From: Eutrigla gurnardus
Lineage: Eukaryota; Chordata; Actinopteri; Perciformes; Triglidae
DNA: 64,000 nucleotides
Assembly: GCA_963514095.1 (NCBI GenBank)
Contig: OY741269.1
Span: 22,335,415 to 22,399,414, forward strand
Direction: 5' to 3'
Shown: positions 1-13,700 of the stretch, in pieces
Numbering within the stretch: position 1 is the stretch's first letter
Layout: each line of letters opens with the position of its first letter
The notes under the pieces: model-generated
What the model saw: the letters and a program-made list of their open reading frames with translations, nothing else
Database searches by the model: none
What the model was told of the DNA's origin: nothing
Position numbers and translations under genes: made by a program

Positions 1-1050
1 TTGTAGCATCGTAGATACAGACACACTGTCAAAACAGTTTACAGTTGAACAAAAAGAGACAGTGTGTGGAGATGAACTGGATGTTGGGGCATTATTCAAC
101 AGTTAACAGCTGAAACATCATATTTTACTAATTAATAAATGATGTGTGGAGTGACACCTTAATTTAACAAAGCAACTGACTTGATTCACTTCTCCCCGAC
201 ACCTGTGGAGTGATCCATCTCATTGTATCTTGATTCATTTTTTTTTAAACAGATGTTTGTGAACAAATTCCCCAATGATATTAAAATAAGAAGAATCACT
301 CTTTTAAGTGGATAGAATACAATATTGAGAAGATAACAGATAATAGATAACGGCTGTACAGATGGATTTTTGTTTTTGCATTGCAGGGCTGCGAGGTAAA
401 AAGGTTGAGATAAAAGAGACTGTGAAATTACATGATTTAATGTTTTATGAATCGAACAGATGACTAGTTGAGTTTCCAATTCAGTCTGGACAGCCTGAAT
501 ATTACAGGTATCCAACAGGGAGTATTCAAGGTCAGGGTGATTTATTTTATGGTCATACACGCTTGAATAAAAAACATTTTTTTACCCCCAAAACATGCTC
601 AATGAAATAAAGCCAAATGATGCACTTATCCTGTCATTTTTGAAGCATTTATCTTTGAGTGATAACTTTTCACATGACATCATTTTGTCAAAATCATCAG
701 CTGCAGAGCGAACACTCTGGACCTCCAGGACAAAATGACAGGGAACAGGCAGTGAGCTTGCCATCAGGTGCAAAAGACAATCTTCTGTTACAAAATCCTG
801 CAAGCGTGTTTAGTCAAGCAGAAACAGAACAAAGACGCCCGAGCTAATATGTTCAAAGCTCTGCTTCTTCTTTAGATCCTCTCTGAGAAAAAACAGGTCC
901 AGTTTTTTCGTGTCAGGCTCTGTTTTTATAGTATTTCTGGATAAATGTCAACCCATGACCTTTTTTGGAAGTAATTTACTCTCGACAGAAGGAGATATTA
1001 GTGTTCACCGGTAAGGTGGTCTTTTAGTGCTATTCTTCTTCACAGAAAAC
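1..1050. other. Non-coding stretch, nothing recognised
   Basis: AT-rich sequence with no coding pattern, no terminal repeats and no RNA-gene signature that I can see. The 124-codon minus-strand ORF at 186-560 has no recognisable motif and is probably chance. Confidence 0.5.
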
Positions 1051-1051
1051 A

Positions 1052-1100
<49 letters not shown>

Positions 1101-1107
1101 ACACATA
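1051..1107. repeat. (AC)n microsatellite
   Basis: A nearly pure AC dinucleotide run, interrupted near its right end by ATAC units and followed by a TATA-rich tail. Confidence 0.95.
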
Positions 1108-2518
1108 TAATGTATATACATATAGTGTGGTAAAAATCTGACGTTGCACACCACCCCCGAGAACTTCATGAAATCGGCAAGGTTCCCTACCGTGAGACAT
1201 TTACCTGCTCTGTTGTCAAGCTTCTGCAGGTCATTAACAAAAAAAAAGTGGTGAAAAAAAAGTCCTACACATAAAGAAGTTGTGTGAGGACAGTTTTCGG
1301 CACTCGATGTGAAACAATATCAGATTATTGCTGATAGACTTGGCCCTTTGTCCTTGGTTCTCCCCAAAATTCTCTCTAATGCCATCCACAACAGAGACAC
1401 AGGTCCAAGGCTACATCCAGGACACCCCATGACTGGGGTTACCTTTAGGTGGCAAAGAAACATCTGCACCAGCATGATTTGGAGACTAATAAATGATCCG
1501 TCTCTGTCTGTGATAGTCGCACAAAAATGTCTTGAAGACTAATTAAGAAATCATCATCATTAGTATGAAGATACTAGTTCATAAGCCTCCATCCAAATGC
1601 TGATATCCAACTACAAACAGACACACAGCACACTTGAAGTAAAGGAGTGAAAATGTTGGTGTCCAGACACTATAAATATAGCCAGCTTGTTATGTTTTTT
1701 TCACAATGTCCCTCATTAGTTCGTAGATAGGAAGATGGACTACTTTAGTTGAGTTGTAATGGCTCCACTGCATTGTGTGCTCTGGAGCTAATATAAATGT
1801 AGCGTGGTGCCACAGAAAAGGCTTAAAAGCATGCAGTTGTCCTAACAATGTATAATTTATTAATGTGAGGCTTTTTTAAACAAGCTCTGTTTTTTCTGTT
1901 ATGTACAAACAGTCTTAAATCAAGTAAGAAATTATATTTAAACGATCCATATACAATTAGAAACAATAGTTTTGTATTTGAAATAATAGAGCTATACATG
2001 TGCATTCAGGCAACTATTGGGGAACGAATGTGCCGAGAGAATGCAACAATCTGGATCATCTGCAGACAAAAGGAGGGAACTTGAACGTACCCTGGGCACA
2101 CACCGTTTTCCAATCCTCTCTGATTTTCAAAGTGGTTATGAGCTTTGTTCTCTAATGGCATTGTAATACAGCCTATCACGTACTTCCGTAGAGGGTTAAC
2201 AATGGTTGGTTTAGCTCCCACCTGACGAGGCAGCCGGGGGTTCAGTCAAATGAGGCTCTGAGAGAGAGCGGAGTGTTGGGAATGAGCAGCGTTTGACCGA
2301 AGCACCCTTCACGCTAAAATCACATCACAGGTGAGAGGTACTCAGGAACACACTCACTTGTGCAGACACTCGTTCGGGTGAATGTGCTTATGCAGTAAAG
2401 CATGATTGCCTCTTTACCAGCAGGTCCTTTTATAATTGATGGAAAGAAGCCTTGTTTATTAATCAAATATTTTTTCTATGCGTTTGAATTTGCTACTATT
2501 ATCCAGGGCAGTGTACGC

Positions 2519-2519
<1 letters not shown>
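1108..2519. other. Non-coding stretch, nothing recognised
   Basis: No recognisable gene or transposon. The short ORFs at 1309-1542 (+) and 2006-2221 (-) carry no motif and have no codon pattern that distinguishes them from background. Confidence 0.5.
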
Positions 2520-2550
<31 letters not shown>

Positions 2551-2603
2551 TTGGACTTATATAGCGCCTTTCATAGTACTCAAGGTCGCTTCACAAAAAG
2601 TGT

Positions 2604-2634
<31 letters not shown>

Positions 2635-2760
2635 GGCTGGGGGGCAGGGGGGTTAATGTTTTGAGGTGCTTTTTGAACATGGGCAGGGATGGGGCAGAGT
2701 GGATGTGGAGTGGGAGACTATTCCAGTTTGTAGGGGTGGAGGAGATCCTTGAGGCATTGT
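2520..2760 (-). mobile_element. L2-like LINE, 3' end only
   Basis: Read on the minus strand, about 2,760 to 2,660 translates to the end of a LINE ORF2 (WNSLPLHIHSAPSLPMF, then a lysine/leucine-rich tail). This 'WNSLP' motif closes the reverse-transcriptase protein of L2/CR1-like LINEs. A short 3' UTR follows, containing GCGCTATATAAGTCC and ending in a (TTA)n tail (AAT on the plus strand, 2520-2549). A GT run plus a long G run (2600-2636) has expanded inside the UTR. The copy is 5'-truncated, as LINE copies usually are. The family name is inferred from the tail and not from a search. Confidence 0.7.
2600..2636. repeat. (GT)n followed by poly-G
   Basis: A GT dinucleotide run passes directly into a long pure G run. 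It lies inside the LINE 3' UTR remnant. Confidence 0.9.
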
Positions 2761-4510
2761 GAGAGTCCATGGAATAGCTTAATGGGTTTGCAGGAGTTTA
2801 AAACAATTCTTAACCATGTTTCATCTGTTCTCAGCCTATTACATCCTCTTCATGTTGTCATAGCATGTTAGGATATTCGTTTGTTTTCTATTTCCCTCTT
2901 CAAGAAATACCAAAAAGGGCAATAGGACTGAAGTACCTGACCATTCATTATCAGGAAATATACCCAAAGAGGGTTATGATTGTGGGTTCTGATAGATAGT
3001 TGAGTTTTCTGAAATATGCTTAAAGTATGACATTCATTCCTACAAGCTGTTCCCACAATGGTACAAAATTGTCCAAGGGTAACGTTCATACAAACAAGCC
3101 ATTTTTAATGTTTTTTTTTTTTTTCAAATCTCAAAAATGGGAACACTGCAAAACTGGCGAACCAATGAATTGCCCGCTGACAGTATCAAAAAAGCCACCG
3201 ATTTTGCCACAGTCTGTAGCAGAGTCTGTGTGGACCACAGGAGGAAGGTCTCGCCCCGCCTGCCTATAGTCTTGTTTAGCTTTACACCAGTGCTGGAACC
3301 CGGACCACTACCTGTGAATATGAACACTGGGATGTGGTAGGTCACTTGTCCCTGCAGCGTTCCCCTCGATAGGTGTTGTTGTGATCCCTATTAGTGTAGG
3401 TTGTTCTCTCCCGAGCGGGAAAAGGTCACTGAGAATCGCTTGTACTTCCTGGGATCCAAGTGGCGGCCTGGCAAACCACCTCTGCGAGCGCCATATGTGC
3501 ATACGCTGGGTGGGTGGGCGGGAGGTGATCTCTCTCCCTCCTGGGAGGATAGAGTCACCTCCTTGAACCCCTGAATGGGGGAGCGATACTGAAGAACAGG
3601 AGAGAATAGCATCCTGTCTGTGCATGATGTAAACATGCAGTTGCCCCCCAACCTGGCAGACTGACCACTGCTCTTGCTGCTACCTGAATCAGATTATTCA
3701 TTTCGGCCAGAATATCAATTTGAGATGGAGAGGCAGTGCCATCATGCTGGGGGGATGCCAAATGCCCAACACAACGAAGTTGTCAAATATAAGTCCTAGG
3801 TCTCCCTGTGATGCTTTCCTGCTCTCTGACCAACCCACTGACTGTGGAAGCAGGTGGGCTTTATAATGAGGTTGAGGATAGGTCAAAGCCAGAATAAGAT
3901 GTCTCTGTGCAAACCCTGCACACTGAAAAAAATCCATCAGATCTGCAACTGGTGCTCTCATCTTCAGTAGCAACTGCCAGCACTACTTCACACACTGCCA
4001 GATGTCTGGTTGAGGGGGCCAGATGACAGCTACTTGTGCTGGGCAGGTTGGCCCGTAAAAAAAAACCCCATGGCAGACGGTTTACCGACGCCAGTGGAAG
4101 CTGGAAGGGCAGCAGTAGCCCAACACACCCCGCTGCAGAAGTTATGGTGAAGCAATGTCTGATGCACTGGACACTGATGAGACATTGAGAATGGGCAATT
4201 TGTGCCGCCTTATATACCTTGAGGGTTTGCACATATTTGGGTAGGCACATACTGATTGGGAGTATTACCGGTAGAAAGTCCAGTAGAGGGCAGAGCCTGT
4301 GTTAGAAGTCTGTTTTTTTTTCATTTCATTATGGTAGTGTGTTGCTTGTCCAGGTATTGCACCCTTAAGTGTACCCTAATATTATTCTTGATCCATAAAA
4401 AAATCAAAAGCATACTACAGAGGTAAGATTAATTCTGGCTCTGTTGTACTATTCCAATAAAATGAGACAGTGGGCCATTGGCCATTGGCTTCCCCCACAC
4501 CCCTTGCAAC
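2761..4510. other. Non-coding stretch with a GC-richer segment of unknown nature
   Basis: About 3,240-4,310 is richer in GC than its surroundings and carries several overlapping ORFs of about 70-130 codons on both strands (for example 3308-3625 and 3861-4250, both minus). None shows a motif I recognise, and I find no terminal inverted repeats. It could be a decayed repeat. Confidence 0.35.
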
Positions 4511-4527
4511 CTACTCAATTCCAATTA

Positions 4528-4900
4528 ATATTAAAGGTATATTATACGGGGATTCTCCAGAAAAACCTCACTAAAACAAAATATTTATGGACTCATGAAC
4601 CATCATTTATAATGATGACCCAATAGACACGTGTGGCAGTGTCAGTATCAAAAGATACCATGCCCTCTGTGTATTTTTCTAATTTCTTCTTGTTTTGCTG
4701 TGTTGGGGCCTCTTATGGGCAGGGATCATTGGCAAAGAGCCAAAAACAGCGTGCAGCACATTCAGGTCTTCAAATGCCGGCCGCTTTGGCACGCCCCTCT
4801 GCGTCTGATACCAAGTCACAAGCATTGTGCACATTCATGAACGCAAGGCCCACTTTAACTCCGTCGGATACAAATGCGTCTGTTTGATGGATGAGAAGTT
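4528..4900 (+). mobile_element. Possible Kolobok-type MITE fragment
   Basis: The sequence ATTAAAGGTATATTATACGG at about 4,528 resembles the TTAA-AGG start of Kolobok-type elements in fish, and the interior is GC-richer than its flanks. I could not find a matching inverted right end with a second TTAA, so this may be a truncated copy or chance similarity. Confidence 0.3.
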
Positions 4901-7900
4901 CTTACATCAAAGTGGGTTATTTATGTGCATGTTCTCCAGTGTTTCCTCGGTGGTGTACGGAGTGACCAAGAGCCACAGACGCTAAGCCACAGACACGGCA
5001 GACGGGATTGAACCTGCGGAGCTGGCCGGCTGCATTCATTCAGTATCCAGCATTCTTCAGGTTTGTATCAAGGCGGTTCAGAAATGTGGGTGTTTTTATT
5101 TTTTTTATTCTGAAAATAAACCTGGCTGATTCACTGCTTTGCACTCGCTGCAACCTCTCTTCATTCATTCCATAGCTCGCTCGCTCGTCGAGCTGAAGAG
5201 AAAACTTTGAATGCTGTGTGTTTCACATATTACGCAGTTAAAGAAGTGTCTTTTTCTTTCTACCAAGAAATCATTTTCTTCTTTGCTCTTATAGTTCACT
5301 TAAACTTTTACCATGAACTGCAAGGACAGTTATTGTAACTGTACATGCAATTTCTTTGTACATTCCATTAATTAAAGTTCTGTAGGTTTAATGGTCATCA
5401 TGTTTTTTTTGTTTTTTGAATGCTTCTATCACCTTTTTTGTGAAATGACCCACAACCTTAAAGACTTAACCCACTTTTTCACAACAGTCCACCTTTCACT
5501 TATACAACCAGCCATACCTCTCTAACAGGAAGCAGTCTGTCACCCTCTGCTGTAATGGAATTACATTTGTGGTTCCTAGAGAGGAACTATTTATTTAATT
5601 TGTTTTGTTTTTCTAAACAGACCCTGCTCTGACCTTTTTGTTTTCTGTATGAGGACACAGTTGGTCGATCTTTTTTTTGGAGGCCTGCTGATATGTTTTG
5701 TGCTGTTTTATTTTGATTAAATAAACAATTCAACTACAATAGATATTCATTCTGGAATCTTCTTCAGCAGTTTTAATAACAGAATTGGATGTAGTGACTG
5801 CATAAAATACAAAGTCTTGTTTTTCAATAAATAGCTCCTAATTTAGACAATAATTAAATGTAATAAATCAATAATTTGATTCATGTTAACATAAATTTAA
5901 ATAGACCGATATGTTGGTGAGGTGTAAAGTTCATAAGGAATAGTTAATTAAAAGTGTATTGGTCCTTTAACATATTACACGTTTCTGTGGGGGAACCAAT
6001 GTTTAGTATCTTGTTTACCTGCGGCACATTTTGACATTAACAATGTAAAGCGATCAGAGGTCGAGGCTCAAGGATTAATCATGACGAGTGACCAACAAGG
6101 TATTTTTAGTTTCATTTGTAATAAGTAGAAAGGTAAATTTATGTCCATTTGTCACATTTCGTACAGTTTGTCTAATGTATTTTGTGCATATGTTTTTAAC
6201 ATAGTTCTCACGGGGTATGTGGATGGCGTGTGGAAAGCACAATTGTGGAGAAGAAGCTGAGAATAAAAGCCCGTTTCAAGAACGACCTGTGTCTGTCTGT
6301 CATGCGAGAGCTACAGTGACTGTGTGAAGGCATGAGAGAGCACTCAGTGATGTCCTTGGTTCAGTCTAATGGTCACACATAGCACATGCATAGAATAAAA
6401 ACACGCGGTAATAGACTGCAGTAGTCTCCCATTTCTTTTCACAAAATGAACATTCAACAATAACTGCAATATCATCATAAGCATAACCAAGAATTTTTTT
6501 TTTTGAAAAACTGATGACACTGGTCTAGTATGGTACAAAATACAGGCCTACTGCCTTATTGCATCGTGGTCCATCTGATCACAGAATTCATAGTTTACCC
6601 ACCTCTGATTTCAGCACTACAGCCCTGGCCGTATCAATCCTCATCTGAACCTGTACCTTCATGACCTTCTCATTGACTGTTGCTGATCTCCTCACCTTAC
6701 CTACAGAGGGCAATCAGAATCACAATTTATAGCCCCTTGGCTCCGCCTCTGGCTCCGAGTGACCCCATTAAAGTGAGAAGTTCAAGAGGTCACCAAATGT
6801 CCTGCTGCTACGAGGGCGAGCTGACACCGATAGGGAGGTACTCCCCAGACACCCATTTCCCCCTTTAGCTGATTAAAAATGACACCATACCTGTTTTTAA
6901 TCATGCGCAGCTCTTCAAGGAGCGAGGGATTTTGATTACAAGGACTTGGGTTTGTTTAATATTACTCACTTAATATAACACATAAGGGAAAATCAGATAG
7001 AGCTAACAGATAAATGAAAAGCCTTCAATCTCAAGTGAGTTAAATACCATTTAGGTAATACATGCTTTTTAAAACGACTGCATGAATGAAAGCAGCGTGA
7101 ATGAAAGCGGAACTGAAGTGTGACGTATTTGTTTTTCAAGGCCTCTCATTCTAGAATATAACGACCGTACGAGTTTGTACGGTGAGAAGATTCAGCAGTA
7201 AACTGATAAAGTATTTCATTCATAACGCATACAGTATGAAGTGTTATTATGGCATTAGATAATCTGCTATTTGAGAGGAGTTGGGCTGGTATGATGGTGT
7301 TGTTTATCTTAAAGCTACAGGAGGAAAATAAACTTTTTTCAAAAACAAATAATCTACATTTGTTTTATTTATGAATAGTTTGACCACAATCTCTAGTCAA
7401 TCCAACATAACAATTATTGAAATTAATTTCGTGAAAACATCTAAATCTGTCTCTACGCATTAGATTCACACATATCTGTAGGACACTTTCTCTATACATT
7501 GCATATACTTTCATACATTTCTACAATCAAAACTGCCATTTCTGAAAACCACACAGCTCTTTCATTTAATTTAAGATATATTTTACATATTTTCATTGTA
7601 ATAGTTTTCTAAAGATGACTTGATTTTTGTAGTTTTATGTTCGTAACTTTTATTTCTAATTTATTGTTTACTATGTTTGTGCTTTGAACCAATACATCCA
7701 AGCAAACTCCTCGTTGGTACAGCCTACCTGTTAATAAACCAGTCCGACTTTGAAACGCTGCTCTGAACATGCCCGGAAGCTCTTTCCTGGGATAAATAGT
7801 GCAACACACATAGACGTGAAAGATTTCTCACTTTTGTTTGAAGTGAGGCGATGAAGGACAGATTATTGAGCTGATATCCACCAACACAGCCTCGCTACCA

Positions 7901-10155
7901 AACCTCAAACTTTTATCAACAAGAAAGAAGAGAAATTACACCACATTACCACCAACCGAGTGGTGATTGACAGGCGGCCTCTGGAATACACTTTAAGCAG
8001 GCATTTATTCCTCAACATGTTTGTATTATTTTGTGACATTCAACTTTTGTAATGTAATGGGGGGGAAATAAATCCTCAAAGTGGTGAGAAAAGCAGAATG
8101 CGGGTGCAGAGATGAGTCCAGATGATTTTACCATGAGTCAACAGTAGAGGGCACTGTGAGCTTTTTGGTCAGTCTGCCCCCCCCACCCCCCCCATCCTGT
8201 TCGTGGACCAGCTCGTTGCCTGGTATGCTGTCTATTGGTGTAGGAGATTTAAACAAAGAGGGTTAATATCAATCAGTGTGTGTGTAAACACACTCATAAG
8301 TCTCTTGAGTAATGAAGCGGCTGTGAGTCACCCTCCCCCCCCCCCCTGTACTGTGTGTGTGTGTGTGTGTGTGTATGACGGAGGAGGGATGTGAGAGACG
8401 AGGGTAGCCTATGATAAGAGTGGAGGCATGCTGTGTGCTATACAAAGAAAAGAAAGAGAAGATTGGCAAATGGCCTCACGCTTGATTTGTAAGCAGAGTT
8501 TGCCGGATCTGAGTTCTGTTTAACGATCCATCTTCAAATAAATATACAGTATTTGAAGCTTTCAAAAAAGAAAGAAAAAAAAAACTGATATTTGCAGTGA
8601 AATGGTCTCATTTTGTGGACCTTGAAGAAGCTTGTAGTTTACATGCTACCACTCAGATCGTTGCTTTGGGAAATCATTATTTCTCATAAGGAGTTTCATC
8701 ACTGCAACATTTTAGAGGTACGGTGACAAATCATTAAATAGACACTGTGGAAAAAGCTTTCAATATACTCTAGACATTGTTAGTATTTAAATAATAGGCA
8801 TACAGAATAAATATAGATGAAGATATATTTCCCCCGGTCTCATTTGAATAAGAGAATCGGAGGAGGTTAACAAATCAGCATCCAGCACCGTGATTGACTT
8901 CATTCACTCATTAAACGCTTGCTTGTTTGACCCACACGCGTGTCTCTGGTCAGAAATCATTCATTTTTCCATCTGACAGGAGGAATCACTGGGGATAATT
9001 ATCAGCAATACAGCTTGACATGATTAATGTCATGGGAAACATCAAGAAGTGTCACAACGCCAATGCGTGCCGCTTTCTAACACGGTCTAAGAAAGGAACA
9101 AACCTGGTGGAAGCCACGCCATACATGAAAAACCATTAAAGCTTAATGATACAGGACCATTAGCAACGGCCGACTTAAGCTATCAGCTCGTGTGCATGCT
9201 GTAGAAGTGAATTCGCTTCCAATTCGTTGTGTTTTATTTATAAGATTGCTTGTAGGAACACTATACTTACCCACGGGGGCTTTAGTAGAGGGCTCACCAA
9301 TTTGAGATGCTGTCGTTGCCATAGAAACCATCAAGCCTGGCAGCTTTGGCCACGAGAAACTGAACATCATGTGAGCTAGCAGCATTTTGTCGAGGACTGG
9401 CATAAACCTACCGGGGTTTCACTTGACAGAAATTGATCATTAAAAAAACGGAATTAATGTATGTGGTGAATAATATTTATGAGTTCATTTAATTCTCGTA
9501 CTCAGGATTAAGGAGGGTGGGCACACTTCGGCTCTATCGGGGACTCATGGGAGTTTTGGATTCATCTCCTTAAAGACGCGATCCATCGGGGGAGTCGATT
9601 TTCCACCGGAACAGATTATTTACAGTATAGCCTATATACACATGTAATTCACCAATCCCCCTTGTCACCAGGGAGATCATCCCACTGCACATTAGTCTCA
9701 CCTTATTACATTAGGTAAATGGCATAAACATATTTGTCTATAACATCAACCATATCATAAAGAGGATCGACATTTTCTTGAGGAGAAGATGCACAAAGAC
9801 GGAGCTGCATTCTTTTTAATTGACTGTGTAATCACAGAGCTGATGAGGAAAAGTGCACATTAGACATCTAGTACACACACACACACACACACGCCACAAT
9901 CACATCTGACGCCCCGCTCGTGTGAGGAGGTGGATCTCTGCTCGGCGTTCTATTCATCTCACTGTACATTCAATTACACTTGCACACAAATTACATCGAG
10001 AATATGAGCTGGCACGAGGTGGCCGCCTCCCGCCGCCTCCGCATGCAAACACACTCCTACTTCTCATATCACTTCCATTCCCTCCCTCTCCTCCGTCTCG
10101 TCTTTGGTGTTTATCCGCACTAAAGATAAAGACAGTAACTTGCTTTCGGGTTTCC
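4901..10155. other. Non-coding stretch, nothing recognised
   Basis: Mostly AT-rich unique-looking DNA. It contains a short GT array at about 8,350-8,375 next to a poly-C run and an AC array at about 9,872-9,892. No gene, terminal repeat pair or RNA gene is visible. Confidence 0.45.
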
Positions 10156-10159
10156 ACGA

Positions 10160-10290
10160 TGATACTTTTTGATTTGATTTGATTTTCCTTGAATGCAAAG
10201 TACAATATTTACATGACATGAAATACATACAAATACAACATAAATAAAATAATTCAAGAACGAGGAGGGACATGAGGAAGCTATGGTTAT
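10160..10290 (-). mobile_element. Possible LINE 3' tail (RTE-like)
   Basis: On the minus strand the segment ends in repeated AAATC units (TGATTTGATTTGATTTT on the plus strand). Such pentamer tails are typical of RTE-like LINEs in fish. No coding part of the LINE is recognisable. Confidence 0.35.
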
Positions 10291-10628
10291 CATGTCCTGC
10301 CCCTTCTTTTCATTATCACGTTTAATTAACATAAAGCTCATATATCGGTGTGAAATAGTCATTATCCAAGTCAGAATTTGATATTTATCCAAAACAATAA
10401 CAAAAGAAATGCTCTTTTGACTCATACGTACTATAGGTCGTTTTAATATCAACTGCCCTCTCAAACTATAACCCCCCCTATTAGAGACATGTGTTTCGGC
10501 ATTTTTGAACAGAGTCAATATGGGAAAAATGGCAAAAAACGCACTCAAATAAAGCAGCCTCGTGTCTTAAAAAACACCCACTATTGACACGTGCCGATGA
10601 TTCCAAGTTCCCACTCTGGGCTATGCAG

Positions 10629-10629
<1 letters not shown>

Positions 10630-10708
<79 letters not shown>
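10630..10708. repeat. (AC)n microsatellite
   Basis: About 39 uninterrupted AC units. It creates spurious His/Thr and Cys/Val ORFs on both strands. Confidence 0.97.
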
Positions 10709-10710
<2 letters not shown>

Positions 10711-13700
10711 CGGGGTTGTTCTCTGCATGTTTTCTTGCTCTCTCCATCTCTCTCTCCAGGGTACGCACAATAGTGACTGATGTAGCGAGCAATTTGAGGC
10801 CTATGAAAAATACAGATGATATCCCGCAAGGGTGGGGGTTGGTTCAAGAGTAGAGGAGCAGTGGTTGTGAAAGAGATGAGGAAAAGTGGAGGCGGAGGGG
10901 AAACTTGATGTAAGGCTATAGTGTCATTCAACCGATGACTCAAGAGACGTTTGCAGTAGAGTGCTTTAAGCGTAAGCTGTTTTGTCTCTGCATTTTCTTC
11001 CAACCTGCCGTTCTGCGGGTGCCAGCCAGACACCAGCATTACATTGCGCTCGCTTAAGTTGAACTTAACCGTGCAGTGAATGGAGATGGAGACTAAATAC
11101 GTCTTGGCAAGCATGTGTTCCTCTATACGCCAGCAAACAAGAAACCCTTCAGCAAAAATGTCCAGTTGATTTACATTGATCCAGAAACACACCTGCAGTA
11201 ACTTTGAGTCTAACGAGTCTTTATCATTGATCGATTCGGGGCTGTAACACCTATGAACATGAATCTTGAGGATAGCCCTTCCATTCCTTCCATTTATCCC
11301 CAAGATTAACTCTCCAAGAGCTCCAGGTGGGGAACGGATATTTAATGAAACTCACTGAGATTAAAGTCTAGTTAGAGTATCAGGGAGTTCAAATTTGTAT
11401 ATTACGTACTACATAATTTATCATCTCCATTTTTTCTGCAAAAAAAAATCTGTATGTATATCATATATATACATATACATAATTTTTGTATTAATTTTTT
11501 TTATGGCGGAGTCCGACATTGCCACACTGGATTCAGAATGTACAGCCTACTATATCTAATTAACAGCCTCACTCTTTACACCTGCTAATGCTGCTTAACT
11601 TCTAATGAAGCTCTTGGTGTTACCATGGTAACCACAGTTGTCACCATGCATGATTACAATTTTAATAGCTCTAATATACAGTGGCCATATGTCCTGGTTT
11701 GTCCAGGATTGTCCTGTTTGTTTCAAGCTGTTGGAGTCCCGAACAATATCTGTCATAATATCATAATCGGTCGCGTATGATTGGAAATGCCAAAAGAGAA
11801 AAGATCCTTAAAGCCTATATAATATTTTGTGGTGATATAAAAATATATTCTCACAAAGACTATTACTTTACACACTTAAAAGAAATATGATTCAGGAACT
11901 AAAGGGATTATTTGAAATGCTGAAATCAGTCAAAGTTAAGAATGCTGAGCTTCAGCGTATATTTCAACATTTGATGTATTTTTATCATAATGAATGAATG
12001 AATTCAATTGTTAATGTGTTAGTGTAATTGTTAATTTATTATAATGTTTAGGATAGCTTTAGTATTACTTTAGTAAATGTTTACATTTTATTTTGAAATC
12101 CTAGATGTCTTTACTATGGACTTCGGACTCTTTTTACAGTAAACTATATACTTCCTCTCGACACCGCAGACCTCAGCCGGATCCAGTCAGAGGAAAAATG
12201 CTGCAGCACACTCTTCATTCTGATCTACCACCGAGCCATTCCATTATTAACAATCAATAGATAATTATCCCACAGGCGGCGGGAATATCTTGCTTATGTC
12301 CTATAATTTTTTTCTGTAATGGTTCCGGTTGTGGCTGAGCTGTGAGAGAACAGGCCAACAGGGAACGTCGGGGGTTGAAAGATTCACTCATGGCCATGGT
12401 GGCACCGCCCCGGGGACAGGAAGTGGTAGATTTTGAAGGATGTAGTTTAATAACAAGAACGTTTTAGCGGTAGCAGAATGGAGTCTTGATCGATAATTAC
12501 AGTATGTTCTTTTTAACACAATGTGACACACGTATCTATTTTGTCTTGTGAAGATACAACAATGGAGTTCATTTGCACAGAACTAAAACAAGAACCAAAA
12601 ATGCTTTAACATGGAATAACAATAATATGTATTTTTCTTTTACAATAAAACACAGAAGCTTCAGAATTACTTCTGAGAAAGGACACCCGCGAAATCCATA
12701 TGACACACATGTCTTCACCCACCCAGCAACAAGGTCAACCTCATGGTTACAGGGGGGTTCTGTTGGATAGTTACATTTCAAGTGTAAGTGGATCAGGATT
12801 TCTCTCTCCCTGTGGTTAGTGCAGTGGTAAGCTATACAATATTCCCCTAAGGCTTGTGCTCTTCCAGTGGTGGCTTCCAGTAGGGGAGAAAAAGCCTCCC
12901 GGGTCTTAAACCGACCCCCCACTTCACCCTTCTCTGATTGGCTCCTGGTCTAAAAGAAAATCCTCGTCCATTGCTTTATTGATTGGAATCCTCTGGGGAG
13001 GGCCGACTGTAACATCCGATACCAGGGATCTGCTTGTGGATTGTGTCTGCCTGTCAACACTTTAAATTGCCACTGGGGCCACACTCGCAACATTGGAGGC
13101 ATTCAATATGTCAGTTGCAGTTAAAGACGGCGGGTGGGATTATCAATGAGAGGCTGAGTAACCAAAGAGGCACCCCCAGTTTGGGGAGGGGGGGACACAC
13201 AAACAGGAAGTGGAGCAATTTGATTACCATATTGACAGTTTCTGAAATAAGAAACTGGAGGATGGAAATAGATGCAATGCACCATGTGAAGCTTCGACTT
13301 TTAGAGATTTCAGGGTTGAAGAGGTAAAAAATACAACATGTATTCCATATCACACAAGTAGTCTTCTTACTGGCCTCAGGCTTTAAATGTTCTGCATGTG
13401 CTATATGGAGAAGTGACTGGGGAAAAAAAAAATCTGCTCCCCGATTCATGTCATTTGACACTGGAATAATGACACATTGTTCTAAGCGTAGTGCCATTAC
13501 CATTTCTCTGCTGTTAAGTGACTAAGTCTACAGTCCGAGACAAAGCGAGGGCAAAGTCATACAAATGTAACATGAACCAATATGACAGGGGGCTTGCAGG
13601 AGGGAAAATTATTAAACTAGATTACATTATTCTAATGTGGGCAGACAAAAAGGCTAAAGGACAAGAATAAATGGAAATTTCGCTGAGTCAGGGGGAAAGC

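Noticed and set aside
3240..4310. GC-richer block with overlapping ORFs as a retroelement gene
   Set aside because: No protease, RT, integrase or transposase motif in any frame and no terminal repeats.
10481..11303. Minus-strand ORFs of 103 and 240 codons crossing an AC array
   Set aside because: A large part is (Cys-Val)n translated from the microsatellite, and the rest has no motif.
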